Source: Luzula sylvatica
Taxonomy: Eukaryota > Streptophyta > Magnoliopsida > Poales > Juncaceae
Direction of reading: 5' to 3'
DNA length: 64,000 bases
Assembly (NCBI GenBank): GCA_946800325.1
Contig: OX326958.1
Span: forward strand, 66,072,366-66,136,365
Shown here: piece after piece, positions 47,656 to 58,177 of the stretch
Layout of the letters: every line of letters starts with the position of its first letter
Numbering within the stretch: position 1 is the first letter of the stretch
Translations under genes and position numbers: made by a program
Notes under the pieces: generated by a model
Databases searched by the model: none
Told to the model about the DNA's origin: nothing
Seen by the model: only the letters and a program-made list of their open reading frames with translations

Positions 47656-48561
47656 TTATCGTTTAATTAAAGTTCAATTTGCATGATTATTAGAAATATT
47701 TTCAGGATTTAATAAAAAATATTTATTTTTGTCTATTTTAATTAATATATATATTTATATTTAATTAAAAGATTCGTTAAATCCATTCGATCCGTCTAAC
47801 TTGTGTTTGCAATTTTTTTGTAAGTATTATTAATTAAATTGAATTAAAATATTCAATTTAGATCGAAAACCCGTCTGACCCGGGTCCCGGACCACTGATC
47901 CGGACCACGTATTGTTATGATCGGACTCTTTTTTTATTTTAATAGTTCCATTGGCCCCAAAGAAGCCCCGAGGAACTTTGGTTAAAAAAAAATCCAATCT
48001 GCGACTACCATCGAGCCACCGTTTCGGCCCCCGCCGTCCTTTTGTCTCCGCTCCTCGCTAAAGATCTTTTTTCATCTTTATCTAGTATTTTCACTCTCCG
48101 CTTGTCTCTATTTCCAGGTATACTCATCGATTTCTCCCTTGATTTTAGCTGTTTAGTGTAAATTTAATCATCTCTCAGCTTTTCTGAGTGATTTTAGTGG
48201 CCAATTTGATTGATTTTGATGCTTACCTTCTCTTTGCTTTAGTTACTTCGTCGAAATCTCATGCGTATTATTTGATATTTCAGTATTGCGAGCTGATTAT
48301 TTCAGATATAAACTGCCTTTAGCTTATTGGAATTTTGGTGGAGTTGAAATTAGTTTATTTGGTTTATCAATTAGTTAGTTGTTTAGTCTGAGTTCCTTGA
48401 TCTTTTAGCTTTTAACATTTAGTCAGATAAAATGTTTTGGCTTTTGAGATAATTATTATTTTAGGTATTGTAAACTTTTTTGAGCCTCTTTTTTTCATTT
48501 GTATCACAATGAAGAATGTTTGAACGCTCTCTCTTTCCATTTCAGGGACGCTGGTACAGTT
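47656..48561 (+). promoter_or_regulatory. Promoter, 5' UTR exon and leader intron of ClpC copy 1
   Basis: A GC-richer, CT-rich leader around 47990-48117 ends in TTTCCAG|GTATAC, a donor. The matching acceptor TTTCAG is at 48540-48545, giving a 428-nt leader intron 16 nt upstream of the ATG. The ClpC copy 2 gene has the same arrangement (61708-62168). No unambiguous TATA box was picked. Confidence 0.6.
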
Positions 48562-51500
48562 ATGACAGGTTCGCTGGTACAGTCAGCAGTTCTGCCTGTT
48601 CTTCATGGGAATCGGGTCCAGTTCCGTCGGGCTGGGAAGATCCATGTCATGGCAAGAATGAGTGCCAAATTACAAGTCTGCCCTCCTTCTCTAAGAGTCT
48701 TCTCAGGTTCACGTGCAGGCATGCACTCACTTGGTTCCGGGTCCATTGTACCCATTACGGGACTCCACCCATTGAGGAAACAACCGAGATGTGTTGTGGT
48801 CAGGGCTGGCATGTTTGAAAAGTTCACTGAGAAGGCTATTAAAGTAAAGGATTTAAGTTAGATTTTTACTCTTCAGAATCATGCAATAATTTGATTACAT
48901 GGTTTTAACTTTGATTTGTCATTTGAATTTGACAAACTATGTAGGTAATCATGCTGGCACAAGAGGAGGCGAGGCGGTTAGGGCACAATTACGTGGGGAC
49001 AGAGCAACTCTTACTGGGATTGGTAGGAGAGGGATGGGGCATAGCTGCAAAAGTGTTGAAATCAATGGGTATAAATCTAAAAGATGCACGTGTGGAAGTG
49101 GAGAAATTAGTTGGGAGAGGAAGCGGGTTTGTTGCCGTTGAGATTCCCTTTACACCTCGTGCTAAACGGGTTTTGGAGCTCGCTTTAGAGGAAGCCCGTC
49201 AACTAGGTATATTTTGTTCTCATCTCCATTAAATTGGAGAGAAATATACCAGTAAAGCTTAACTTTTTAATATTGTTTGTTCAGGGCATAGCTACATAGG
49301 ATCCGAACACTTGCTTCTTGGTTTGTTGCGCCTAGGTGAAGGCGCGGCTGCTAAGGTGTTAGATATCTTCGGGGCTGATCCCAACGATATCAGAACTCAG
49401 GTGAGTTTTACCACCTTTTTTGCAAAATGATCCTCGTAGTTCTTACATATTTTTTCTTGGTCCTGAATTCTGTAATTTATTCATCGAGACGTGTAGGTTA
49501 TAAGAATGATAGGTGAAAGCTCGGAAGCTGTAGGTGCTGGTTTTGGAGGAGTCGCAGGTGGTCAGAAAACGCCGACTCTTGAGGAATACGGTACCAACCT
49601 TACCAAGCTTGCTGAGGAGGTACTTCCATTTTTTATATTCTGTTTCATTATATCCTACACTTTGTATTTTTCTATTCAAGTAACAACTCTTTGCTGCGGT
49701 GTAATTACAGGGCAAGCTAGATCCAGTGGTGGGTAGACAGGAGCAAATAGAACGAGTTACTCAAATACTGGGAAGAAGGACCAAGAACAACCCGTGCCTA
49801 ATTGGTGAGCCAGGTGTAGGCAAGACTGCCATTGCCGAGGGTCTCGCACAGAGAATTTGTGATGGAGACGTCCCTGAAACTATTGAAGGAAAGAAGGTAC
49901 TCATATTTCTTGCTTTCATTTGATTTTGGTCACTATTCAGAGGGTTCATTTGTCTTTTTAATGTGTATAAGGTAATTACGCTAGACATGGGGCTGCTTGT
50001 AGCCGGAACCAAGTATCGTGGAGAGTTTGAAGAGAGGCTCAAAAAACTAATGGAGGAAATTAAACAAAGCGATGACATCATTCTTTTCATTGATGAGGTT
50101 CACACTCTTATTGGAGCCGGTGCTGCTGAAGGCGCCATTGATGCTGCCAATATTCTGAAACCAGCTCTTGCCAGAGGTGAACTTCAGGTAAATCCAGCGA
50201 ATTTATCCTTAAGGCCCGTAACCTATATGTTCACTAATATTATTGATCTTTTTAGTGCATTGGAGCGACAACACTGGATGAGTATAGAAAGCACATAGAG
50301 AAAGACCCGGCACTGGAGAGAAGGTTCCAGCCAGTTAAAGTCCCGGAGCCAACTGTAGATGAAACAATACAAATTCTACATGGCCTTCGTGAGCGGTACG
50401 AAATCCACCACAAACTCCGTTACACTGACGAGGCCTTGGTCGCAGCTGCCCAGCTCTCCTATCAGTATATCAGGCAAGCGTTACAAAATGCCATTCTTCT
50501 CTTTTTTATTACTTTTCTGTAAATCTATGTTGCTTGAAAGTATTTTTAATTTTGTCACAGTGACCGTTTCCTACCTGATAAAGCCATTGACTTGATTGAT
50601 GAAGCTGGATCTCGTGTTAGGCTTCGTCATGCTCAGGTAAAGAATTTGGAATTTGGAAGAAAAAAAATGGTTCTCTATGAATTAAAAAAATACTGATGGG
50701 AAATGTAGTACTTCGAGTAATAAACAAATTTGTTTGATTTTAGCTTCCGGAGGAGGCGAGGGAACTTGACAAGGAGCTCAGGAAACTTACCAAGGAGAAA
50801 ACTGAAGCTGTTCGCGGCCAAGATTATGAGAAGGTATTACTTTTTTCAATTTCTTTGCCAGTTTTTTTAATTTACGATTCTATCTTTTTGGAAAGATCAA
50901 TATTTTTTTGTCAATTAACAGGCTGGGGTTCTAAAAGAACGCGAGATAGAACTGAAGGCCCAAATCTCAGCCCTGATAGACAAGGGCAAGGAAATAACCG
51001 AAGCGGAGATCGGAGACGGCGAGGCAGGCCCATTCGTGACCGAAGCAGACATCCAACACATCGTCTCCAGTTGGACCGGTATTCCAGTCGAGAAGGTCTC
51101 GAGGGACGAGTCAAACCGCCTCTTGAAAATGGAGGAGACTCTCCACACCCGCATCATCGGCCAAGACGAGGCTGTCAAAGCAATCAGCCGCGCCATTCGC
51201 CGTGCTCGTGTGGGGCTAAAAAATCCCAACCGTCCGATTGCGAGTTTCATCTTCTCTGGACCGACAGGTGTTGGTAAATCCGAGCTTGCAAAAGCTCTGG
51301 CGACCTACTATTACGGGTCTGAGGAGGCCATGACTAGGCTCGACATGAGCGAGTTCATGGAACGACATACTGTTTCTAAACTTATCGGGTCCCCACCCGG
51401 TTATGTTGGGTACACTGAAGGCGGCCAACTCACTGAGGCGGTGAGGAGAAGGCCGTACACGGTTGTCCTTTTCGATGAAATCGAGAAGGCTCATCCTGAT

Positions 51501-52103
51501 GTGTTCAACATGATGCTTCAAATTTTGGAGGACGGAAGGCTCACTGACAGCAAGGGCAGAACTGTCGATTTTAAAAATACACTTTTGATAATGACATCAA
51601 ATGTGGGGAGCAATGTCATCGAAAAAGGTGGCCGTAAAATCGGTTTCGACCTAGAGTCCGACGAGAAGGACAACAGTTATAACCGAATCAAGAGTTTGGT
51701 AACCGAAGAGTTGAAACAGTATTTCCGGCCTGAATTCTTGAACCGTCTGGACGAGATGATTGTGTTCAGGCAGTTGACGAAGTTGGAAGTCAAGGAGATT
51801 GCAGATATAATGTTGAAGGAGGTGTTCGACCGGTTGAAAAAGAAGGATATCGATTTGCAAGTTACGGAACGGTTTAGGGACCGGGTCGTGGACGAAGGGT
51901 ATAACCCGAGTTACGGTGCAAGACCGTTAAGGAGGGCCATTATGAGGCTTCTGGAGGATAGTTTGGCCGAGAAAATGCTCGCCGGAGAGGTCAAGGAAGG
52001 AGATTCAGCAATTGTCGACGTTGATTCAGAGGGGAAAGTCGTCGTTTTGGGTGGACAGAGTGGAAAGGAGGTCGATGAGCCTTCTTCGCCTGTAACCGTG
52101 TGA
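48562..52103 (+). CDS. CLPC: Chloroplast ClpC (Hsp100/Clp ATPase, Clp protease regulatory subunit), copy 1
   Basis: Ten coding exons (48562-48843, 48945-49206, 49285-49400, 49497-49619, 49711-49896, 49972-50187, 50256-50473, 50561-50636, 50744-50833, 50922-52103) give 916 aa. Residues 1 to ~85 are a Ser/Arg-rich transit peptide. A double Clp N domain follows (about 95-240). AAA-1 has Walker A GEPGVGKT (293-300) and Walker B with D364-E365. A UVR segment lies near 494-540. AAA-2 has Walker A GPTGVGKS (636-643) and Walker B with D708-E709, and the ClpP-contact loop IGF (763-765). ClpC unfolds stromal proteins into the ClpP/R core and also takes part in protein import at the inner envelope. Intron 7 has a GC donor. 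The N domain has unusual residues (W125, L198). It is paired in inverted orientation with copy 2. Confidence 0.97.
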
Positions 52104-52377
52104 TTTGATGATATTCTAGGCTTCGTTTGTTTGTTTCTTAAGATTGGTTTGGTTGGTTTCATGGCTCGGGGTTTATCGGGTTCGATTGTAATTATTAGTA
52201 GCAACTTTGTGCCAGGTTTACCCGAATACTTTTTTTATATTTGTTTTCTTTTATAACACAGTGCAATGGGATTGTTGGATTTTATATGAAAAGGTTTTAT
52301 AATAAAATTTATATCTTCTTTGTTTAACTCCCAATTTAATGGTCTTGATTTTTAAATTCATATTTTGATGAGTAAAA
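52104..52377. other. 3' UTR side of ClpC copy 1
   Basis: It contains GGTTTGGTTGG..., shared with the copy 2 3' flank, and AATAAAATTT at about 52303 that could serve polyadenylation. Otherwise AT-rich. Confidence 0.45.
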
Positions 52378-52847
52378 TTTTGTTATGACCCTATCGTATC
52401 GTATAGGGAATTGGATATGATACCGATACCTATATGATACTTGTCACATACGTATCCGATATTTCACGTAGCGTTTCAGAATACTTTATTATGAGATAAT
52501 GACAGATATTTCTCAGATACTTCAACGATATTTGTCGCATACTTCTAACGCTTAAACAAAATATAATCGAAAAATAAAATTTTAATTGAAAATCCAAACA
52601 AAAAATTGATCAATATGAGTAAATAACTAAATATAACAAATATTTTATTTTACAACATGATACTATTAGTATTTATTACAACAAATATAAAATATTTAAC
52701 ACATCAAAAAATATATTAATTATAATTATAGAATAATAAATTATTATATATAAGGGGGATTATTAATAAAACCTCACCTTTTGGATATTCCAACAAAAAT
52801 CTCTAAATAAAAATTTTCTTTCAAATATCCCTTGTAGGAGGTTAAAA

Positions 52848-53536
52848 GAATGTTCCAGAAATCGCTCGACGCTCGCTGGTCGGCAGACGACCATCAAGCG
52901 CCAAGGATGATTAATCGGGATTAATCGGGAATCTCGGCGGACCTCGGCGGATTTTTATTTTTTTATATTTAATATTTAAATTAATTAAACAAAATTACAA
53001 ATCACAGTTTTTTTAATAAGTTTTGAATAATTTAAGTAACAAAATACACTACGTCACTAAACTAACATAAACTCAAATAATAATAATAATTTATATATAT
53101 ATATAAATAATATTAAAAATATGAAAAAATTTAGTCCAAATTTATTTTTTTGAATAGTATCTGACAAACGATCGTTTTCATTATTGATGCCTAATTTTTT
53201 TTTATGTGAATGGAGATCCATTGGCAATCCATAACGAAAACGATCGTTATTTTGAATAGTATCCCACGGCCTCTCATAATATATAATTTTTTGTGCTTCA
53301 CATTCAAATAACTAGGCTATGGATGGCAATTTTTTTTTAAAAAAAAAAAAAAAAAAAAAAATTTGCAAAAAAAAAAACACTTCTAAAAATCGGCTCGGCG
53401 GTGGCTTGGCGGTCTTGGCGGACCTTTGGCGGCCGCTTGGCGGATTCCGCCAAACACAAAACGCCAAGGGTTTATCTCGACGGCGGACCATCGAGGAGCG
53501 ATTAATCGGCCGCCAAGGCCGATTTCCAGAACACTT
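52848..53536. mobile_element. hAT MITE, CGGCGG-rich family
   Basis: Termini GAATGTTCCAGAAATCG and (reverse complement) AAGTGTTCTGGAAATCG match at 13 of 17 positions. GTTAAAA flanks both sides (52841-52847 and 53537-53543), giving a 7-8-bp TSD. The ends are GC-rich with GATTAATCGG and TTGGCGGTC-type iterations, in sharp contrast to the AT-rich surroundings. A degenerate SINE-like piece and a poly-A tract lie inside. Confidence 0.75.
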
Positions 53537-54302
53537 GTTAAAACTAAGAGAGCTTATATGATAGATGATGGACCCTTCTAATAAAAAGAGTATTTTTGGT
53601 ATTCAAATATTATTTTTTTTTTCTCTTATTTGTCGCTCGGTCTCAATTTTATTTGTTTTCTTTATTTTCAGTATTTAATTTGTTTCCAAATTAGTCATTA
53701 CAAAAATTAATTAAGAAATAATTTAGGCAACACTTGATTGATAGCATTAATTATAAGATTTTTGTCGTCACATTACCTATTCAGATTGACATGCAAATAC
53801 ATACTTAAAATTAATTTCTTTTCCTGAAATTTTAAAAAACAACAACAAAAAAAATGTTTTCTATAAATCGTTACATTTTATAATTTTCAGCAAAAGAAAT
53901 AAAATAAGAAAATGGCTAGAAACTCTAAAGTGACATTAGATTTGAAATTTCCATGTAACAAGAGAATTATCAACAAATAATTTCATGAATCAATGAAAAT
54001 ATTTAACAATTTAAATATTTTCTACTTGTCTGATATTTATTTAAGGTTTATGAATATAAATAATGCATACAAAAGTAGCTAATTTTATATCTCACGAAAC
54101 TATTCAGTGTTTTATTTTTTAATTATGTCTCTTTTGAATTACTACTCATCTTTCTTGCTCAACAAAAACTCAATATATACAAATTGAGGAAGTATCAAAT
54201 TCTTTTTACCAAACCTATAATTACGTAATCATGCATTACTAAAACCATCTTAACCTAATACTGTAATTCAGTCAAAGTTAAACCCTAACTTGGCATCATA
54301 CT
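53537..54302. other. AT-rich spacer between two hAT MITEs
   Basis: No gene was recognised. The sequence is low-complexity AT-rich DNA, partly likely to be interior of the interrupted foldback element. Confidence 0.35.
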
Positions 54303-54971
54303 TAGGGCTGCAACTTTAGCTCGTGGCTCATGGCTCGCTCGAGCTCGACTCGATAATAGTTCGATAATAGCTCGCTCGATATTAACTCGAAATTAAACGA
54401 GCCGAGCCGAGCTAGCTCGAACGCTTATTGAGCCGAGCTTGAGCCAGACTCAGCTCGCTCGTATTAAGCTCGAAATTTTTTTGAGCTCGATTTAAAAAAT
54501 TAAATATCTTTTTTATAATTAATTTACATTATATATATTATTTTAATTATAAAATTTTATAAAGAAATTTTTTATCTTCATAATAATTCCAATTCGGATT
54601 ACAACTTAGCTCCTAAAAAAAAATTTTAACTAGGAGAGACAAATTAATAATACCAAGTTCAAATCTTATTTTTTTATGTTTTGTGTTGTGTATGCTTGAT
54701 TTATTATTGTTATGTTTTAAGATATTTTAGTATTTAAAATATTTTATGTTTATTCGCGATTATTATAATTTTTTAATTAAAATTTAAGTTATTTTTTTAA
54801 TTGAGCTACTGTTGAGCCAAGCCGAGTTAGCTCGAATTAAAACGAGCCGAGCTTGAGCTTGATTTTTCAGCTCGAACCATAATTCTAAACGAGCCGAGCC
54901 AGCTCGAATAAGTTCCGAGCCGAGCTTGAGCTCGGCACAGCTCGCTCGAGCTCGGCTCGTTTGCAGCCCTA
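54303..54971. mobile_element. hAT MITE, GAGCTCG family
   Basis: Termini TAGGGCTGCAA and TTGCAGCCCTA are perfect 11-bp inverted repeats. The 8-bp TSD ATCATACT (54295-54302 and 54972-54979) is exact. Both ends carry many CGAGCCGAGC / GCTCGAGCTCG iterations; the centre is AT-rich. Non-coding. Confidence 0.93.
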
Positions 54972-55050
54972 ATCATACTTCACCCACTCGATTGAACCAG
55001 TCAACTGAAGAAGCACGTCGAGCGGAGATCTGGTGCATAAAGAGAAATCT

Positions 55051-55053
<3 letters not shown>

Positions 55054-55131
<78 letters not shown>
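55054..55131. repeat. (GA)n microsatellite, ~78 bp
   Basis: A nearly uninterrupted GA dinucleotide run of about 39 units. The plus-strand Arg-Glu ORF across it is an artefact of the repeat. Confidence 0.97.
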
Positions 55132-55134
<3 letters not shown>

Positions 55135-55993
55135 AAGCGGTGATACTAGGAAATTACGTGTTTACCCTATCAAATAATTTATCAAAGAACTTACAGAAAA
55201 AGATCTAATTATAACCTTTAGATTAACAGAGATCTTTTAATCTCAAATCTTATAAATTAAAAATGGTCTGATAAATGGGGTCTATGACTCTATGATAGAA
55301 CTCCCCTAAAACTAACTACGAATGACGTTAAATATTTTTTGAACCAAAATATCTTTTTTTTTTCATATTTAACAATTAAAAAAACAGTTTTTGGTATTTT
55401 CTATCAATTTTAAAATTTCCATAAATCTTTTAACATTAATTTTAAAAGAGTAATTATATGTTATATTTATATAATCTTAATATTTTATTTATTAAATAAT
55501 TTTTCATGAAAAACTTACACCGGATAATAATAAATAAACGACAATATTAAAAATATACCTTGAAAATATATTCGCAAAAATATATTTTTAATAGCCTATT
55601 TTTATTAATATATAATATACATTAACTTTATAACTAATGATAAATTAATATATAATCATCATGTTAGTCAACATTTAAAATACAAAAATCATAAAAATAT
55701 TTAAAAAAATATATAAAAAAAACTATATGTTATAAAGATATTTTTCTACCAAGATGTCTTTCTACCAATATATTTTTTTACTAATAACTTTATGGAAATT
55801 TTTAAAATTAATAGAAAAATCCAAAAAAATTATTAATTATTAAATATGAAAATAGATAGGTACTCTGGTTCAAAAATATTCATCACCATCCATAGTTAAT
55901 TTTAGCTCCTATAATGGGATATTTATAAAGAAACTTTATTTGGAGGGTTTTTTTTAAGTATCCAAAAGCTTAAAAAAATTTAGGGGGATTTAC

Positions 55994-56705
55994 ATATATA
56001 CTATTTTTAAAACTTAAAATTACATATTTATCTTTCTTAAAATTAAAATATCAAATTTACATTTCCATAAATCTAAAATATCATATTTATCCAAAAAATA
56101 AAAATTACCCAATTTCTCCGTTAAAATTAACGGTCAACATTTAAAATTACTATTTTACTCTTTACATATTTACCCTTCTAAAAACCCAAAATATCATATT
56201 TACCCTTCTAAAACTTAAAATATCATATCAACTCTCTCAATAATAACAATAGCATAACATACCTTTTCGAAACAAAACATCATATTTACCGCCTATACAA
56301 AACAATTTAGAACAATTTATAAAATAATTTATTAAGGATTTGGTTTCCCGATTTTCCAAATTCGGGTTCCATTATTTATGAATTTGGTTTCCCGGCTCTA
56401 ATTTATATAATAACTTATTAATGATTTAGTTTCCTGGTTTTCTAAATCCAGTTGTTTAGAATTGGAGGGTAAATTATGATATTTTATTTTGGATGGACAC
56501 GTGCTATTTTTTATTATTCAGAGGTAAATATGTATTTTTATTTCTAGAAGGGTAAAATATGGTACTTTTTTATTTTAAAAGTGTAAATATGTAAAAGGTA
56601 AAATAGTAATTTTAAATGTTTACCGCTAATTTTAACGGACAAATTGGATGGTTTTTAATTTTGGGTAAATATGATATTTTAGATTTATGAGAGGATAATA
56701 TGATA
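55994..56705. mobile_element. Foldback MITE, second family
   Basis: The arms pair as inverted repeats. CATAAATCTAAAATATCATATTTA near 56068 pairs with its complement near 56665-56685, and CCGTTAAAATTAACGG at 56120 pairs with CTAATTTTAACGGAC at 56626. Arms of roughly 180 bp surround an interior containing TTTGGTTTCCCG repeats. No coding capacity. Confidence 0.6.
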
Positions 56706-56750
56706 TTTTTAAATTGTCGTATCCCCATATCCGTGTCTGTACAACACAGA

Positions 56751-58177
56751 TGATATATGAACCAAGTTCATCTATCCTCGCATATAGAAAGTCACGGCAT
56801 CAAAGGATCTGGGAACATGCCGATGGAATGAATAAAATACGAAGAGCTCAAGCCAATTAAGTGATTAGCTGAATATCAAGAATTGAAGTCCGAAACCTAC
56901 TGTGCTTGTCTTGGGTAACTGCATTAGTGAGAGGATAGTCAGGAATAGTTGAGTGAGAGATTCGTTCATGGGAGGACAGAGAAAGAAGTCACACAAAGAA
57001 ATTCTTACTTGCTAGCTTGGAGGAGGATTGTCCTCTCATTCTTGGAAGTCGAAACCGTCATTGACTATGACAATTGTCGCGAGTGAAGTATGCTCAACTT
57101 TTCAAATGGTTTCCACTATGTAATTGATCTAAATCTAATGGCTTCGTTGCAGTTTTGGAGATCTTTCTTATCAGTCTCTTTGTTGATCTTTCTTATGAAT
57201 TTATGGTGATTCAGTCGCTTTGTTGCAGTATACGAGACCGGTGCAGAAATTGATAAAGAAGCCCAGACTTTTGAATCAGAGGTGTTTTTGCACATCGAGA
57301 TGTGTCTTTATATCCTTGAAAAACTCTGAAATTGAAGCCTAATGCAAGAAAAATCTTTATGTTTTATTTTTCACAAAATATTTCTGTTTCGCTAAAACTC
57401 TAAAATCTGAAGGCTATTTTATGTTCAAAATATTTATGCTTTATTTTTCGCAAAAAACTTCAAAATTGATCAAGCGTGTGGAATTTTTAAATTTTAAGTT
57501 ATTGGAAAACACTCGGAAGAACGAAGACTAAACATAAGCAAAACATTTATATTTTGAATTTATGCAAAATATTCAAATTTATTTTTTTGCTAGAACTCTG
57601 AAATTGAAGGCTAATACAATTGAAATATTCAAGTAACAATCTAAACTTCAAAATTGACGTATGTATATGTTTATTTTTTTGCTAGAATTCTAAATATTCA
57701 AGTAACAATCTAAATATACTAATATATATTTATAACTTGTCTCCAACAATATGTTGTGTTCAAAACATAAATAAAATTGAACAATTTAAGTTATCATTCA
57801 TTTTACTATTGTCACATATTTAAATTACATAAATTTAATAGCATATTCAAGATTAAATTAATGATATTAAATAACATTTAAACTCGCATTATATTTAATT
57901 ATTTCAAAATAAATACCAAGTTTATAAAACAGTATCCTATATCTAAACCACAAAGTACTTCAGCGTACATAAAACAATCAACAATACACATCCAGGCTTT
58001 TCATATAAAATCTAACAATCACATTGCCTTACATTATAAAAGGAACCAAATATCTAAATTATTTGGGTCAACCTGCCCACACAGTGAATATTAATAATTA
58101 CAACCGAACCGACAGACCCGAGAACCAGCCAAACCAATCTGAAGAAATAAACAAACAAACCCTAGAATAGCATCAAA
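56751..58177. other. Intergenic DNA, 3' side of ClpC copy 2
   Basis: 56760-57290 is less AT-rich and may be a decayed gene or element, but no protein similarity was seen. 57300-57720 has a degenerate repeat around ACTCTGAAATTGAAGGCTAA. The last ~200 bases match the 3' UTR of ClpC copy 1 (GATTTGATG, then CTAG, inverted). Confidence 0.4.

Larger units (their letters stand above)
52752..55993. mobile_element. Foldback MITE related to 4773-5631, interrupted
   Basis: The left arm 52752-52847 (GGGGGATTATTAATAAAACC..., CTTTTGGATA, CAAATATCCC) is the inverse of 55900-55993. Two hAT MITEs and a GA microsatellite lie between the arms. The interior around 55260-55900 may belong to the original element or to another degenerate copy. 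Confidence 0.6.
52378..56750. mobile_element. Second GTATCC-rich hAT MITE, split by later insertions
   Basis: The left part (52378-52751) carries TTGTTATGACC, then CGTATCG and GATACCG motifs and an AT-rich centre ending TATTATATATAAG. The right part (about 56706-56750) resumes with AAATTGTCGTATCCCC and ends near ACAACACAG. In the intact relative at 13601-14096 these two parts are adjacent. Everything between is explained by foldback and hAT elements listed separately. Confidence 0.65.

Noticed and set aside
54926..55177. 83-aa ORF with a long Arg-Glu run
   Set aside because: It is a translation of the (GA)n microsatellite and the end of a hAT MITE.
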